Part shown: positions 25,977 to 35,304 of the stretch, one piece after another
Layout of the letters: every line of letters begins with the position of its first letter
How positions within the stretch are numbered: the stretch's first letter is position 1
Source: Leeuwenhoekiella polynyae
GTDB lineage: Bacteria; Bacteroidota; Bacteroidia; Flavobacteriales; Flavobacteriaceae
DNA length: 64,000 nucleotides
Reading direction: 5' to 3'
Assembly (NCBI RefSeq): GCF_004104075.1
Contig: NZ_QOVK01000006.1
Location: 157,223-221,222 of the forward strand
The notes under the pieces: generated by a model
Seen by the model: the letters and a program-made list of their open reading frames with translations, nothing else
Database searches by the model: none
What the model was told of the DNA's origin: nothing
Made by a program: the position numbers and the translations under genes

Positions 25977-27173
25977 TTAAAAAAACAAGAGATTAATATC
26001 TCTAAATGGAAGATCAAACCATTCTGCAACAGATTTGCTAGTGAGAATTCCGCGGTAAAAGTACAACCCGTTTTTCAAACCTTTGTTCATACGCAGACTA
26101 TTTTCTAGTCCTCCATGTTCACCGATTTCCAGAAGGTAAGGTGTGAAAATGTTACTGATTGAAAGTGAGGATGTTCGGGCATACCTGGAAGGGATATTAG
26201 GGACACCATAATGAATAACACCATGTTTTATAAATGTCGGTTTATCATGAGAAGTAACTTCGCTGGTTTCAAAACAACCGCCCATATCGATACTTACATC
26301 AATAATAATAGAGCCCGGTTTCATGTATTCGATCATTGTTTCGGTAACAATAACCGGTGAGCGATCATTACCTCTAACTGCTCCTATAGCGACATCGCAA
26401 CGTCTTAACGATTTTAATAAGTTTTTAGGCTGAATGGTAGAAGTATATAAGGGTCGCCCAACATTCACCTGAAGATTACGCAGCTTTGTCAACGAATTAT
26501 CAAAGACTTTTACATTGGCACCAAGACCTAGTGCCGATCGAGTGGCAAATTCACCTACAGTTCCGGCACCAATAATAACAACTTCAATAGGAGGAACACC
26601 ACTTATATTGCCGAACATCAAGCCATTTCCTTCATCTTGCCGAGACATTATCTCAGAAGCGATAAGCACGGATGCAGTCCCGGCAATCTCACTCAATGCT
26701 CTAACAGCAGGGTAGGTGCCATCTGCATCTTTTATAAATTCAAACGCAAGTGCTGTTATGCGTTTAGTGGCGAGAACTTTGAAATACTCTTTTTTTTGAG
26801 TCTTAAGTTGAAGAGCAGATATAATTACTGTCTGCGGGTTCACCAATTCAAGTTCTTTTAGAGAAGGTGGTTCTACTTTAAGAACCATCGGGCAACCGAA
26901 TACCTTAGAACGATCTGATGTGATTTCTGCTCCAGCTTCCGAATAATCGTGATCTGTAAAACGAGCATCTTCACCAGCTTTAGATTCCATTAAAACCCGA
27001 TGACCATGTGCTACTAAAGCTCCTACTGCATCTGGAGTGAGACACACTCGTTTTTCCTGAAAATGATTTTCTTTAGGAATACCTATAAAAAGAGAACCTT
27101 TACGTTGCTCTATCTCAAGTTTTTCTTCCTGTGGAATAAGTTGTTCGCGTGTAAACGGACTGTTTGAAATCAT
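25977..27173 (-). CDS. ald: Alanine dehydrogenase
   Basis: The 398-residue protein begins the conserved part with GIPKENHFQEKRVCLTP and has the substrate residues RVCLTPDAVGAL and VLKVEPP, then the Rossmann motif IGAGTVGEFATRSALGLGANV. Later come SIIIDVSIDMGGCFETSEVTSHDKP and PNIPSRYARTSSLSISN. It interconverts alanine with pyruvate and ammonia using NAD. The first 25 or so residues (SPFTREQLIPQEEKLEIEQRK) are an extension typical of the Bacteroidota branch. Confidence 0.93.
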   Translation of the reverse strand: MISNSPFTREQLIPQEEKLEIEQRKGSLFIGIPKENHFQEKRVCLTPDAVGALVAHGHRVLMESKAGEDARFTDHDYSEAGAEITSDRSKVFGCPMVLKVEPPSLKELELVNPQTVIISALQLKTQKKEYFKVLATKRITALAFEFIKDADGTYPAVRALSEIAGTASVLIASEIMSRQDEGNGLMFGNISGVPPIEVVIIGAGTVGEFATRSALGLGANVKVFDNSLTKLRNLQVNVGRPLYTSTIQPKNLLKSLRRCDVAIGAVRGNDRSPVIVTETMIEYMKPGSIIIDVSIDMGGCFETSEVTSHDKPTFIKHGVIHYGVPNIPSRYARTSSLSISNIFTPYLLEIGEHGGLENSLRMNKGLKNGLYFYRGILTSKSVAEWFDLPFRDINLLFF

Positions 27174-27258
27174 TTTAAAAATTATGGAATACTAGACTTC
27201 AAAGTAAGTATAAATATATTGAATAGAAAAGATGATTTATAGGAATGACTATCAGATA

Positions 27259-27822
27259 CTAACCCATAAACAAGGGCTCGTCATCATCTTCATCAGTAGA
27301 GGAATATGGAGAGGTTAGTTCATCCTCATCTTTAATTTCTCCTTTAAGTGAAACGCGTTTCAACTCTGAAAGATCAATGTTATGGATTCGGTCAAAAATT
27401 TTCATTCTTATAGTATACATAAAAATAAGAGCAACTAATATAATAGGAGCCATATAATAAATATCAACACTATCTGCAAAAGCTAAATCATCATTGAACG
27501 TACTTACTATTTGAAAGAAATACATACATATAGGAACTAAAATAGCATGATACCACCAATGCTTGCATGTTAAAAACCATATAAGAAAAAGTAACATTGG
27601 AATAGCTTTACTAAAAACTATCCAAGCTACCACATCAACACCTACAAAATTTATACTTTCATATTTTAATGTAAGCCCAAAAAAAGAGGTTTCCCAAATT
27701 TTTGACTTTGGGAAACCTTCATATAAATAAAAAAAGTATGGAGAAGCAACAATAAATGCTGCTATTAAACTACCCGTTAGTAGGGATAGTGATCCTGCTT
27801 TTTTCGATTTTTTTTGATGCAT
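27259..27822 (-). CDS. Four-helix integral membrane protein of unknown function
   Basis: From the Met of MHQKKSKKAGSLSLL the protein has 187 residues; the open frame runs 17 codons further upstream, but that part overlaps another small gene. Four membrane segments are visible (SLIAAFIVASPYFFYLY, VVAWIVFSKAIPMLLFLIWFL, YHAILVPICMYFFQIV, YYMAPIILVALIFMYTI), followed by a charged cytoplasmic tail ending DEDDDEPLFMG. No family is recognised. It lies 86 bp upstream of ald in the same direction. Confidence 0.7.
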   Translation of the reverse strand: MHQKKSKKAGSLSLLTGSLIAAFIVASPYFFYLYEGFPKSKIWETSFFGLTLKYESINFVGVDVVAWIVFSKAIPMLLFLIWFLTCKHWWYHAILVPICMYFFQIVSTFNDDLAFADSVDIYYMAPIILVALIFMYTIRMKIFDRIHNIDLSELKRVSLKGEIKDEDELTSPYSSTDEDDDEPLFMG

Positions 27823-27907
27823 AGTCTGCTTTGCTGTCTTGAACTGTGTAAGTAACTGCTGTTGCACCTGCAATTAAAAGACCTAGGAGTAATGCTTTAA
27901 TTTTCAT
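27770..27907 (-). CDS. Small exported peptide overlapping the next gene
   Basis: A 45-codon frame starting MKIKALLLGLLIAGATAVTY has a clear signal-peptide or membrane-anchor N-terminus and continues VQDSKADYASKKIEK, ending TNG. It overlaps the start of the four-helix membrane protein by 53 bp in another frame, so the two could be translationally coupled. The hydrophobic N-terminus with two Lys residues is unlikely to be chance, but the short tail may be truncated. Confidence 0.45.
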   Translation of the reverse strand: MKIKALLLGLLIAGATAVTYTVQDSKADYASKKIEKSRITIPTNG

Positions 27908-28163
27908 AATAAAATGTGTTTGAGTATTAATGATTTGTTGATTCAAATATCATAAACCTCATATACAAATCCGCATTTTATAATAGCACTACTTTTGCAT
28001 CCTAAATATTTTATTTAACACTTTTCAACGATTATATTTATCAGACTAATTTAGGAATAATTAACTTACTCGTATAATTTTTAAGTACAACTTTTAATGA
28101 ATGTTCAAAATGTAAGAAATTTCTTCAAAAGGCATATTTACCCATTAACATATATTTAACAAT

Positions 28164-28571
28164 TTAAATGAATTGAATTTTTCGTGTTGCTTCATTTATC
28201 GAACTAATTTTCGCTGAATGGACATCGTTTTCAAGTAAAGTGTTAATTTTTTGAGGCCATTCAATTAATTTTACACTATCGCTTTCTAAGATTTCCTCAA
28301 TACCAAGATCAAAGGCTTCATTTTCGTTCTTTAGGCGGTATAAATCTAAGTGGAAAATACTAGCATTAGTTTCAGTTTTATACTCATTTATAAGCGAAAA
28401 AGTTGGACTCGATACGGTATCATTCGAGCCCAACTCTTTAACTAGTGCTTTTATTAAGGTTGTTTTACCTGCACCCAAATCGCCGTAAATTAAAATGGTG
28501 TCAAACTTAAGTTGATCAATTAATTCTCGGGCGACCTTGTTCACTTCAGATAAGTCATAATCCAACTCCAT
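28164..28571 (-). CDS. tsaE: tRNA threonylcarbamoyladenosine biosynthesis ATPase TsaE
   Basis: The 135-residue protein has the Walker A GDLGAGKTT at residues 30-38, the switch segment VSSPTFSLINEYKT and the Walker B-like IFHLDLYRL, followed by DLGIEEILES and KLIEWPQKI. TsaE works with TsaB and TsaD to make t6A37 on ANN-decoding tRNAs. It lies 20 bp downstream of porX and is probably co-transcribed; this neighbourhood is common in Flavobacteriia. Confidence 0.95.
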   Translation of the reverse strand: MELDYDLSEVNKVARELIDQLKFDTILIYGDLGAGKTTLIKALVKELGSNDTVSSPTFSLINEYKTETNASIFHLDLYRLKNENEAFDLGIEEILESDSVKLIEWPQKINTLLENDVHSAKISSINEATRKIQFI

Positions 28572-28591
28572 AATAGTATTTCTTAATTGAA

Positions 28592-30142
28592 CTAACGGGG
28601 ATTTAAAACCACAAAAGGAATAATAACCTCTTCTAATGATACACCGCCGTGTTGATAAGTGTTGCGAAAATAACTAACGTAATGGTTATAATTATTGGGG
28701 TACGCGAAAAAAAGATCTCCTTTTGCAAAAATAAATGAGCTACTCATATTAATTGTAGGTAAGTGTATTGCTTTTGGTTCTTTTGCTTCTAGAACATCTT
28801 TTTTGTCATAAGTAAGGCTTCGACCAGTTTTATACCTCAAGTTTAGACTGGTATTTTTATCTCCAATAACTTTTGAAGGATTCTTCACATTGATAGTTCC
28901 GTGGTCTGTTGTTAGAATGATTTTAAAGCCTAATTGCTGAGACTTCTGAATCATTTCTAGTAATGGCGAATTCTTAAACCAACTTTCAGTTAGCGAGCGA
29001 TACGATTTATCATTGCTGGCTAGTTCTTTAATAACTTCCATTTCAGTTTTAGAATGACTTAACATGTCTACAAAATTATAAACCAACACGGTTAAATCAT
29101 TATTCTTCAACGAATTGAAATTCTCTACCAATTTCTTTCCACTCTTTAAGTTGGTGATCTTGTGATATTCCCATTTTAAATCCAACCCCAGGCGTTTCAG
29201 TTGAGCATCAAGAAATTTGTCTTCATTTAAATTCTTTCCGCCTTCATCAGTATCATTTAACCATAAATCGGGATGTTTTTTTTCCATTTCGCTAGGCATT
29301 AAACCTGAGAAAATAGCATTTCTGGCATATTGAGTAGCGGTAGGGAGTATACTGTAATACGTACTTTCACTTTCCTTCTTATAATAATTGCTAATAATAG
29401 GTTCAAAAGATTTCCACTGATCGTATCTAAGATTGTCAATTACTATTAATAAGACAGGTTCTTCACTTTCACCTAAATGAGGAACAATTTTGTCTTTAAA
29501 TAAAGTATGAGACATTGTTGGCCTGTCTTCATTTGTAAACCAATCTTCATAATTACGTTCTACGAATTTAAAGAATTGATTATTGGCTTCCGTTTTTTGA
29601 GATTCAAGTATTTCTTGCATACTTTGATCTTCTATGGCTTCTAGCTCTAATTCCCAGTAAATAAGCTTTTGATACAGTTCAGACCATTCCTCGTAAGAGT
29701 TGACCTGCGCCATATCCATCGCAATTTTTCTAAACTCCTGCTGATAGCTGAGTGTTGTTTTTTCTGAAACAAGGCGACTGGTGTCTAGATTCTTTTTCAG
29801 ACTTAGAAGAATCTGGTTGGGATTTACCGGTTTTATAAGGTAATCTGCGATTTTAGAACCTATCGCTTCTTCCATAATATATTCTTCCTCACTTTTAGTA
29901 ATCATTATTACCGGTAAAGTGTCTCTTTTAGATTTTATTTCACTTAATGTTTCTAGCCCTGTAAGACCCGGCATGTTCTCATCAAGAAAAACAACGTCAA
30001 AATTCTGTTCTTCAACTAATTCTATAGCTTCTGTACCACTTTGGCAGGTGGTTACATCATAATTTTTCTTTTCTAAAAAAAGAATATGTGGCTTAAGTAA
30101 ATCAATTTCATCATCAACCCACAGTATTTTTATCGTACTCAT
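28592..30142 (-). CDS. porX: PorX-type response regulator with PglZ domain (T9SS regulator)
   Basis: From MSTIKILWVDDE the protein has 516 residues; the upstream ATG at 30184 adds 14 non-conserved residues. The N-terminal receiver domain has acidic DDE at 10-12, the phosphoacceptor Asp 54 in VVFLDENMPG, Thr in MITKSEEE and Lys in YLIKPVNP. A helical linker leads to an alkaline-phosphatase-like PglZ domain (LLIVIDNLRYDQWKS, FSGLMPSEMEKKHPDLW, LTTDHGTINVKNP). PorX is known in Porphyromonas gingivalis to act with PorY and to control T9SS. The M43 protease in this window is a likely T9SS client. Confidence 0.92.
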   Translation of the reverse strand: MSTIKILWVDDEIDLLKPHILFLEKKNYDVTTCQSGTEAIELVEEQNFDVVFLDENMPGLTGLETLSEIKSKRDTLPVIMITKSEEEYIMEEAIGSKIADYLIKPVNPNQILLSLKKNLDTSRLVSEKTTLSYQQEFRKIAMDMAQVNSYEEWSELYQKLIYWELELEAIEDQSMQEILESQKTEANNQFFKFVERNYEDWFTNEDRPTMSHTLFKDKIVPHLGESEEPVLLIVIDNLRYDQWKSFEPIISNYYKKESESTYYSILPTATQYARNAIFSGLMPSEMEKKHPDLWLNDTDEGGKNLNEDKFLDAQLKRLGLDLKWEYHKITNLKSGKKLVENFNSLKNNDLTVLVYNFVDMLSHSKTEMEVIKELASNDKSYRSLTESWFKNSPLLEMIQKSQQLGFKIILTTDHGTINVKNPSKVIGDKNTSLNLRYKTGRSLTYDKKDVLEAKEPKAIHLPTINMSSSFIFAKGDLFFAYPNNYNHYVSYFRNTYQHGGVSLEEVIIPFVVLNPR

Positions 30143-30184
30143 AATAGTATCTTTGTTATAGAACTGGTTATAAAACCAATTCAA

Positions 30185-31450
30185 ATGCGCTTTTGCGTAA
30201 ATAATTATAAAGCCTTTCTATTGAAGACTTCTAACAAACTTACGATAATTAACGACCCTATATATGGGTTTATTACCATACCTAAAGGACTCATTTTTGA
30301 TCTCATTGAACATAAATACTTTCAGCGCCTGCGTAGAATCTCGCAGATGGGAATGTCATACTTGGTATATCCCGGGGCACACCATACCCGTTTTCATCAT
30401 GCTATAGGTTGTTTGCATATTATGCGAAAAGCTCTAGAAAAGCTTGAACAAAAGGGTGTTGAGATTTCTGAAGAAGAAAAGCAAGCTGCTATGATTGCGA
30501 TTTTGCTCCACGATATAGGTCACGGACCATTCTCGCATGCTATGGAAAATAGTATTGTAGAAGACGTGCATCACGAGCAAATATCGCTTCAATTTATGCA
30601 GGCACTCAACGAGGAGTTTAACGGAAGTTTAACCCTTGCACTTAACATTTTTAAGGGAACTTACGATCGCCCATTTTTACATCAGTTGGTGTCTGGACAA
30701 TTAGATATGGACCGTACAGATTACCTGAAGCGCGACAGTTTCTATACTGGTATGGCTGAAGGAAACATTAATACAGACCGTATTCTTGCCATGCTTAATG
30801 TCAAGAACGATGAGTTGATGGTAGAGGAAAAAGGAATTTATACCATTGAAAAATTTTTGGTAGCGCGACGTTTAATGTATTGGCAGGTTTATTTACATAA
30901 GACTAGTCTGGTTGCCGAACAAATTTTGGTACGTGTTTTAATGCGTGCAAAAGAGTTGACACAAAAAGGTGTTGAGTTGCCGGCGAGCAAGCCATTAGCT
31001 TTCTTTTTAAAAAAGAAAAATGCTGAAGGTGTTTTTGATAAGAATGCGCTTGAAATTTTTGCCACATTAGATGATTATGACATTATATCAGCAATGAAAG
31101 CTTGGTGTACCGAAGGAGATTTCGTTTTAAGCAGGCTCTCTAAAATTATCATCAATAGAGAACTTCCTCGGATAAAAATTAAAAAGAAACCCTTTAAAAA
31201 TGAGTTTATTAAGGCTGAGAAAGACCGTGTTCAGCAGCAATATAACTTGACTGAAGAAGAAGCAGGATACTTTGTTTTTACAGGAACATTAACCAATCAA
31301 GCTTATACCTTTAAAAAGGAAGCAATCAATATTTTGACAAAAAAAGGAAAGGTTGTAGATGTTATTTCAGCAAGCGATCAATTGAGTCTTAAGGCTTTAT
31401 CTAAGGTAATTACAAAAAACTATATCTGTTACCCGAAGCATTTAAATTAA
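30185..31450 (+). CDS. HD-domain metal-dependent hydrolase (dNTPase-like)
   Basis: The 421-residue protein has the opening NDPIYGFITIPKGLIFDLIEH, then FQRLRRISQMG and GAHHTRFHHAIG, the HD pair in LLHDIGHGPFSHAME, and QLDMDRTDYLKRDSFYTG. These are the metal-binding and substrate residues of the HD/SAMHD1-like deoxynucleotide triphosphohydrolase group. The substrate is unproven for the Bacteroidota branch. The frame starts at ATG 30185, but a TTG at 30221 (LKTSNKLTIIND) would fit the family N-terminus better. It is divergent from porX with 42 bp between the starts. Confidence 0.88.
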   Translation: MRFCVNNYKAFLLKTSNKLTIINDPIYGFITIPKGLIFDLIEHKYFQRLRRISQMGMSYLVYPGAHHTRFHHAIGCLHIMRKALEKLEQKGVEISEEEKQAAMIAILLHDIGHGPFSHAMENSIVEDVHHEQISLQFMQALNEEFNGSLTLALNIFKGTYDRPFLHQLVSGQLDMDRTDYLKRDSFYTGMAEGNINTDRILAMLNVKNDELMVEEKGIYTIEKFLVARRLMYWQVYLHKTSLVAEQILVRVLMRAKELTQKGVELPASKPLAFFLKKKNAEGVFDKNALEIFATLDDYDIISAMKAWCTEGDFVLSRLSKIIINRELPRIKIKKKPFKNEFIKAEKDRVQQQYNLTEEEAGYFVFTGTLTNQAYTFKKEAINILTKKGKVVDVISASDQLSLKALSKVITKNYICYPKHLN

Positions 31451-31469
31451 CCCTTTTTTTCTATTTTTG
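31441..31469 (+). promoter_or_regulatory. Promoter of the lipid A cluster
   Basis: TATTTTTG at 31462-31469 matches TAnnTTTG, with TTTA at 31441-31444 (17-bp spacing) as a possible -33 box. The start codons of lpxD (31472 and 31475) are only 3 to 6 bp after the -7 box, so the mRNA may be leaderless. Confidence 0.5.
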
Positions 31470-31474
31470 CGATG

Positions 31475-32503
31475 ATGAAATTTACAGCTGAACAAATTGC
31501 TGGAATTTTAGAAGGTTCTGTTGAAGGTAACCCCGAAATAGAAGTTTCTAAACTTTCAAAAATTGAAGAAGGAAAGCAGGGATCGCTTACATTTTTAGCG
31601 AACCCTAAGTATACCTCATATATATATAAGACTAAAGCTTCAGTAGCTATAGTAAATAAAGATTTTCAACCAGAGCATAAAATTGATGTAACGCTCATAC
31701 GTGTAGATGACGCTTATAAAGCATTTTCAAAACTTCTGGAATATTACAATCTGGTAAAACTTAACAAAACCGGAGTAGAAGAACCTGTTTTTGTTTCTGA
31801 AAATGCCACTTATGGTAACAATATTTACCTAGGTGCTTTTGCTTATTTAGGTAATAATGTGAAAATAGGGGACAATGTAAAAATTTACCCGAATGTTTAT
31901 ATAGGTGATAATTGTGTTATAGGTGATAATTGTGTGATTTTTCAAGGAGCTAAAATTTATTCAGATAGCATTTTAGGAGATACTGTTTACGTTCATAGCG
32001 GGGCAATAATTGGTGCAGACGGTTTTGGTTTTGCTCCCAATGATTCTGGTGAATATAGCCGTATTCCGCAAACCGGAAATGTTGTTATTGAAGATAATGT
32101 TGATGTGGGTGCAGGTACTACAATAGATCGTGCAACTCTAGGCTCTACAATTATTCGAAAAGGGGTAAAACTTGATAACCAGATACAGATAGCTCATAAT
32201 GTTGAGATTGGCGAGCATACTGCTATAGCTGCTCAAACAGGAATTGCCGGTTCAACTAAAATCGGTAAAAATTGTCTTATAGGTGGTCAGGTTGGTATTG
32301 TGGGGCATATTACTATAGGAGATCGTGTTAAGATTCAGGCTCAGTCTGGTATTGGGCGTAATTTGAAAGATGATGAGACGGTTCAAGGCTCTCCTGCATT
32401 ATCATACAGCGACTTTAATAAGTCGTATGTACATTTTAAAAATTTACCAGGTTTGGTACAACAAATAAATAATTTGGAAAAACAAAAATCCAATGATAAG
32501 TAA
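31475..32503 (+). CDS. lpxD: UDP-3-O-acylglucosamine N-acyltransferase LpxD
   Basis: The 342-residue protein starts MKFTAEQIAGILEGSVEGNP; an ATG one codon earlier is equivalent. The N-terminal uridine-binding domain (GSLTFLANPKYTSYIYKT) precedes a left-handed beta-helix of hexapeptide repeats. Catalytic His lies in QIAHNVEIGEH, and the GADGFGFAPNDSGEYSRIPQ loop is typical. It adds the N-linked 3-hydroxyacyl chain in lipid A synthesis. The end overlaps lpxC/fabZ by 11 bp in another frame, showing tight coupling. Confidence 0.96.
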   Translation: MKFTAEQIAGILEGSVEGNPEIEVSKLSKIEEGKQGSLTFLANPKYTSYIYKTKASVAIVNKDFQPEHKIDVTLIRVDDAYKAFSKLLEYYNLVKLNKTGVEEPVFVSENATYGNNIYLGAFAYLGNNVKIGDNVKIYPNVYIGDNCVIGDNCVIFQGAKIYSDSILGDTVYVHSGAIIGADGFGFAPNDSGEYSRIPQTGNVVIEDNVDVGAGTTIDRATLGSTIIRKGVKLDNQIQIAHNVEIGEHTAIAAQTGIAGSTKIGKNCLIGGQVGIVGHITIGDRVKIQAQSGIGRNLKDDETVQGSPALSYSDFNKSYVHFKNLPGLVQQINNLEKQKSNDK

Positions 32504-33902
32504 AGCTGAAGGAAAGCAAAAAACAATCGCCGGTGAGGTTTCCTTAACCGGCGTTGGTTTACATACGGGTAAAAACGTAACCCTAACATTTAAACCTGCT
32601 GAAGAAAATACTGGCATGTTTTTTAAACGTGTCGATCTTGAAGGTCAGCCCATCATAGAAGCCAATGCTGATTATGTAGTAAATACTCAGAGAGGAACAA
32701 ACCTTGAGAAGATGGGAGTTCACATTCAGACTAGCGAGCATGTTCTTGCCGCTTGTGTGGGACTTGGTATTTATAATATTTGTATTGAACTCGATGCTTC
32801 TGAACCACCTATAATGGATGGGTCATCTAAGTTTTTTGTTGAAGCTTTAGAAAAAGCCGGAGTTGTTGAACAAGATGCTTGCAGAGAAGAGTATGTGGTA
32901 ACTGAAGTTATCAGTTATGTAGATGAAAACTCTGGTAGTGAAATTATGCTGATGCCTTCAGACGAGTATCAACTTACTACAATGGTAGATTTTGGGACAA
33001 AAATATTAGGTACTCAAAATGCCAGTATCAAGAGTATATCAGAATTTAAAGATGAAATATCAGACTCGAGAACCTTTAGCTTTCTTCATGAAATAGAAAT
33101 GCTTCTTGAACATGGTTTGATTAAAGGCGGTGATCTTAATAATGCAATTGTATATGTAGATAAAGAATTATCGCCAGAAACAATGGATAAGTTGAGAGAA
33201 GCTTTTAATAAAGATTCTATTTCAGTAAAACCTAATGGAATTTTAGATAACCTTACATTACATCATCCTAACGAGGCTGCACGTCACAAATTACTTGATG
33301 TTATAGGTGATCTAGCACTCGTAGGTATGCCAATAAAAGGTAAGGTAATAGCAAACAAACCAGGGCATTATGTAAATACGCAGTTTGCAAAGAAACTTAA
33401 GAAGATCATTAAATTAGAGAAGCGTAATAACGTACCTCAATTTGATTTATCTAAGCCCCCGGTTAAAGATGTAAACGAGATTATGGCCATGCTGCCTCAC
33501 CGTTCCCCATTTTTATTAGTAGATAAAATATTAGAAATAACAGATACGGGAGTTATAGGTTTGAAAAATGTTACAATGAACGAGCCATTTTTTGTTGGCC
33601 ATTTTCCCGGAGCACCTGTAATGCCTGGCGTTCTTCAGGTTGAAGCAATGGCGCAAACTGGTGGTATTTTAGTATTGAGCACGGTACCAGACCCAGAAAA
33701 TTACCTTACCTATTTTATGAAAATAGATAACGTTCGCTTTAAACAACAGGTTGTACCCGGAGATACATTAATTTTTAAATTAGATTTACTTTCACCTATT
33801 CGCAGAGGAATCTGTCATATGCAAGGAAGCGCATATGTTAACGGTAAATTAGTTTCTGAAGCAGAGCTTATGGCTCAAATCGTTAAAGTAAAGAAAGACT
33901 AG
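32493..33902 (+). CDS. lpxC/fabZ: Bifunctional UDP-3-O-acyl-GlcNAc deacetylase / 3-hydroxyacyl-ACP dehydratase
   Basis: The 469-residue fusion has an LpxC domain at about 1-300, with zinc ligands in QTSEHVLAACVGLGI and in LHHPNEAARHKLLDVIGDLAL and the substrate loop SRTFSFLHEIEML. A FabZ domain follows at about 320-469, with LPHRSPFLLVDKI, GHFPGAPVMPGVLQVEAMAQ and the catalytic His and Glu. The first domain commits UDP-GlcNAc to lipid A; the second makes enoyl-ACP in fatty acid elongation. The fusion is characteristic of Bacteroidota and may balance lipid A against phospholipid synthesis. Confidence 0.97.
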   Translation: MISKAEGKQKTIAGEVSLTGVGLHTGKNVTLTFKPAEENTGMFFKRVDLEGQPIIEANADYVVNTQRGTNLEKMGVHIQTSEHVLAACVGLGIYNICIELDASEPPIMDGSSKFFVEALEKAGVVEQDACREEYVVTEVISYVDENSGSEIMLMPSDEYQLTTMVDFGTKILGTQNASIKSISEFKDEISDSRTFSFLHEIEMLLEHGLIKGGDLNNAIVYVDKELSPETMDKLREAFNKDSISVKPNGILDNLTLHHPNEAARHKLLDVIGDLALVGMPIKGKVIANKPGHYVNTQFAKKLKKIIKLEKRNNVPQFDLSKPPVKDVNEIMAMLPHRSPFLLVDKILEITDTGVIGLKNVTMNEPFFVGHFPGAPVMPGVLQVEAMAQTGGILVLSTVPDPENYLTYFMKIDNVRFKQQVVPGDTLIFKLDLLSPIRRGICHMQGSAYVNGKLVSEAELMAQIVKVKKD

Positions 33903-33906
33903 ATTT

Positions 33907-34692
33907 ATGAATCAACCCTTAGCATATGTTCATCCTGGTGCCAAAATCGCTAAAAATGTAGTGATAGAGCCGTTTACTACAATTAATAATAATGTAGTTA
34001 TTGGCGAAGGCAGCTGGATAGGATCTAACGTAACTATAATGGAAGGTGCTCGCATCGGTAAAAATGTAAGTATTTTTCCGGGAGCTGTTATATCTGCAGT
34101 TCCGCAGGATAAGAAATTTGACGATGAAGATACTGTTACCATTATAGGAGACAACACAACGATTAGAGAATGTGTTACGATAAACCGTGGTACTTCTGAT
34201 CGTATGAAAACTCAAATAGGAAACAACTGTTGGATTATGGCATATAGTCATATTGCACATGATTGTATCGTAGGGGATCACTGTATCTTTTCAAACAACA
34301 GCACGCTAGCGGGGCATATCCTGGTTGGTGATTACGTTGTATTAGCAGGTATGGCTGCAGTTCAGCAGTTTTGTACTATAGGTAGCCACGCCTTCGTTAC
34401 CGGTGGTTCATTAGTACGTAAAGATGTTCCCCCTTATGTAAAAGCAGGTCGCGAACCGCTCTCTTATGTAGGTATCAATTCAATTGGATTGCGGAGAAGA
34501 GGTTTTACAACTGAAAAGATTAGAGAGATTCAGGATATTTACAGAATTCTCTACCAAAAAAATTATAACAATACGCAGGCTGTTAACATTATTGAAGCTG
34601 AAATGGAAGCTACTCCGGAGCGAGATGAAATCCTTCAGTTTATCAAGAACTCACAGCGTGGTATTATGAAAGGTTATTTTACAACAAACTAA
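33907..34692 (+). CDS. lpxA: Acyl-ACP:UDP-N-acetylglucosamine O-acyltransferase LpxA
   Basis: The 261-residue protein is built of hexapeptide repeats from the start (PLAYVHPGAKIAKNVVIEPF) with the LpxA signature AVPQDKKFDDEDT, the catalytic His in MAYSHIAHDCIVGDH, and GLRRRGFTTEKIREIQDIYRI leading into the C-terminal helical domain. It performs the first step of lipid A synthesis. It starts 4 bp after lpxC/fabZ; the gene order lpxD-lpxC/fabZ-lpxA is standard for the phylum. Confidence 0.96.
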   Translation: MNQPLAYVHPGAKIAKNVVIEPFTTINNNVVIGEGSWIGSNVTIMEGARIGKNVSIFPGAVISAVPQDKKFDDEDTVTIIGDNTTIRECVTINRGTSDRMKTQIGNNCWIMAYSHIAHDCIVGDHCIFSNNSTLAGHILVGDYVVLAGMAAVQQFCTIGSHAFVTGGSLVRKDVPPYVKAGREPLSYVGINSIGLRRRGFTTEKIREIQDIYRILYQKNYNNTQAVNIIEAEMEATPERDEILQFIKNSQRGIMKGYFTTN

Positions 34693-34696
34693 TTTT

Positions 34697-34711
34697 TTCC
34701 GCTTTGCGGAA
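34697..34711. repeat. Short intergenic palindrome TTCCGC-TTT-GCGGAA
   Basis: A perfect 6-bp stem with 3-base loop between lpxA and efp. Similar palindromes occur at 43877-43892, 49723-49736 and 59388-59404. It may be a processing or stabilising hairpin in the operon mRNA. Confidence 0.5.
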
Positions 34712-34734
34712 TAGCATAGAATTAAAATTTAATT

Positions 34735-35301
34735 ATGGCAAATACATCAGATATTCGTAATGGAATGTGTATTCATTACAACCACGATATTTATAAAATC
34801 ATTGAATTCTTACACGTTAAACCTGGTAAAGGACCTGCTTTTGTGCGAACAAAACTTAAAAGTGTTACTAACGGAAAAGTGCTGGATAACACATTTTCTG
34901 CTGGACATAAAATTGAAGAAGTACGTGTGGAGACTAAAGGATATCAGTTTTTATATGAAGATGGTGAATGGTACCACTTTATGAATACAGATGATTATAC
35001 GCAGATACGTCTTTTAGAATCTGCTTTAGATCAGCCCGGACTTTTAAAAGAAGGGGAAGTGGTATCTATTGCGATTAATACTGAAGATGGTTTGCCGCTA
35101 TCTGTAGATATGCCTGCTCACGTTATACTGACCGTTACTGCTACAGAGCCTGGAGTTAAAGGTAATACCGCAACTAATGCAACAAAACCTGCAACTGTAG
35201 AAACAGGAGCAGAAGTTTCTGTACCTTTATTTATAAATGAAGGAGATAAGATTAAGGTTGAAACTGAAAAGGGTACTTACAAAGAGCGTATTAAAGAATA
35301 A
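34735..35301 (+). CDS. efp: Translation elongation factor P
   Basis: The 188-residue protein has three beta-barrel domains: KOW-like (DIRNGMCIHYNHDIYKIIEF), OB-fold (EWYHFMNTDDYTQIRLLES) and C-terminal (TATEPGVKGNTATNATKPAT). The loop tip reads HVKPGKGPAFVRTKLK with Lys at the position that is modified in some bacteria. EF-P relieves ribosomes stalled at polyproline. It lies inside the lipid A cluster with 42 bp upstream that contain a short palindrome. Confidence 0.96.
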   Translation: MANTSDIRNGMCIHYNHDIYKIIEFLHVKPGKGPAFVRTKLKSVTNGKVLDNTFSAGHKIEEVRVETKGYQFLYEDGEWYHFMNTDDYTQIRLLESALDQPGLLKEGEVVSIAINTEDGLPLSVDMPAHVILTVTATEPGVKGNTATNATKPATVETGAEVSVPLFINEGDKIKVETEKGTYKERIKE

Positions 35302-35304
35302 CAA

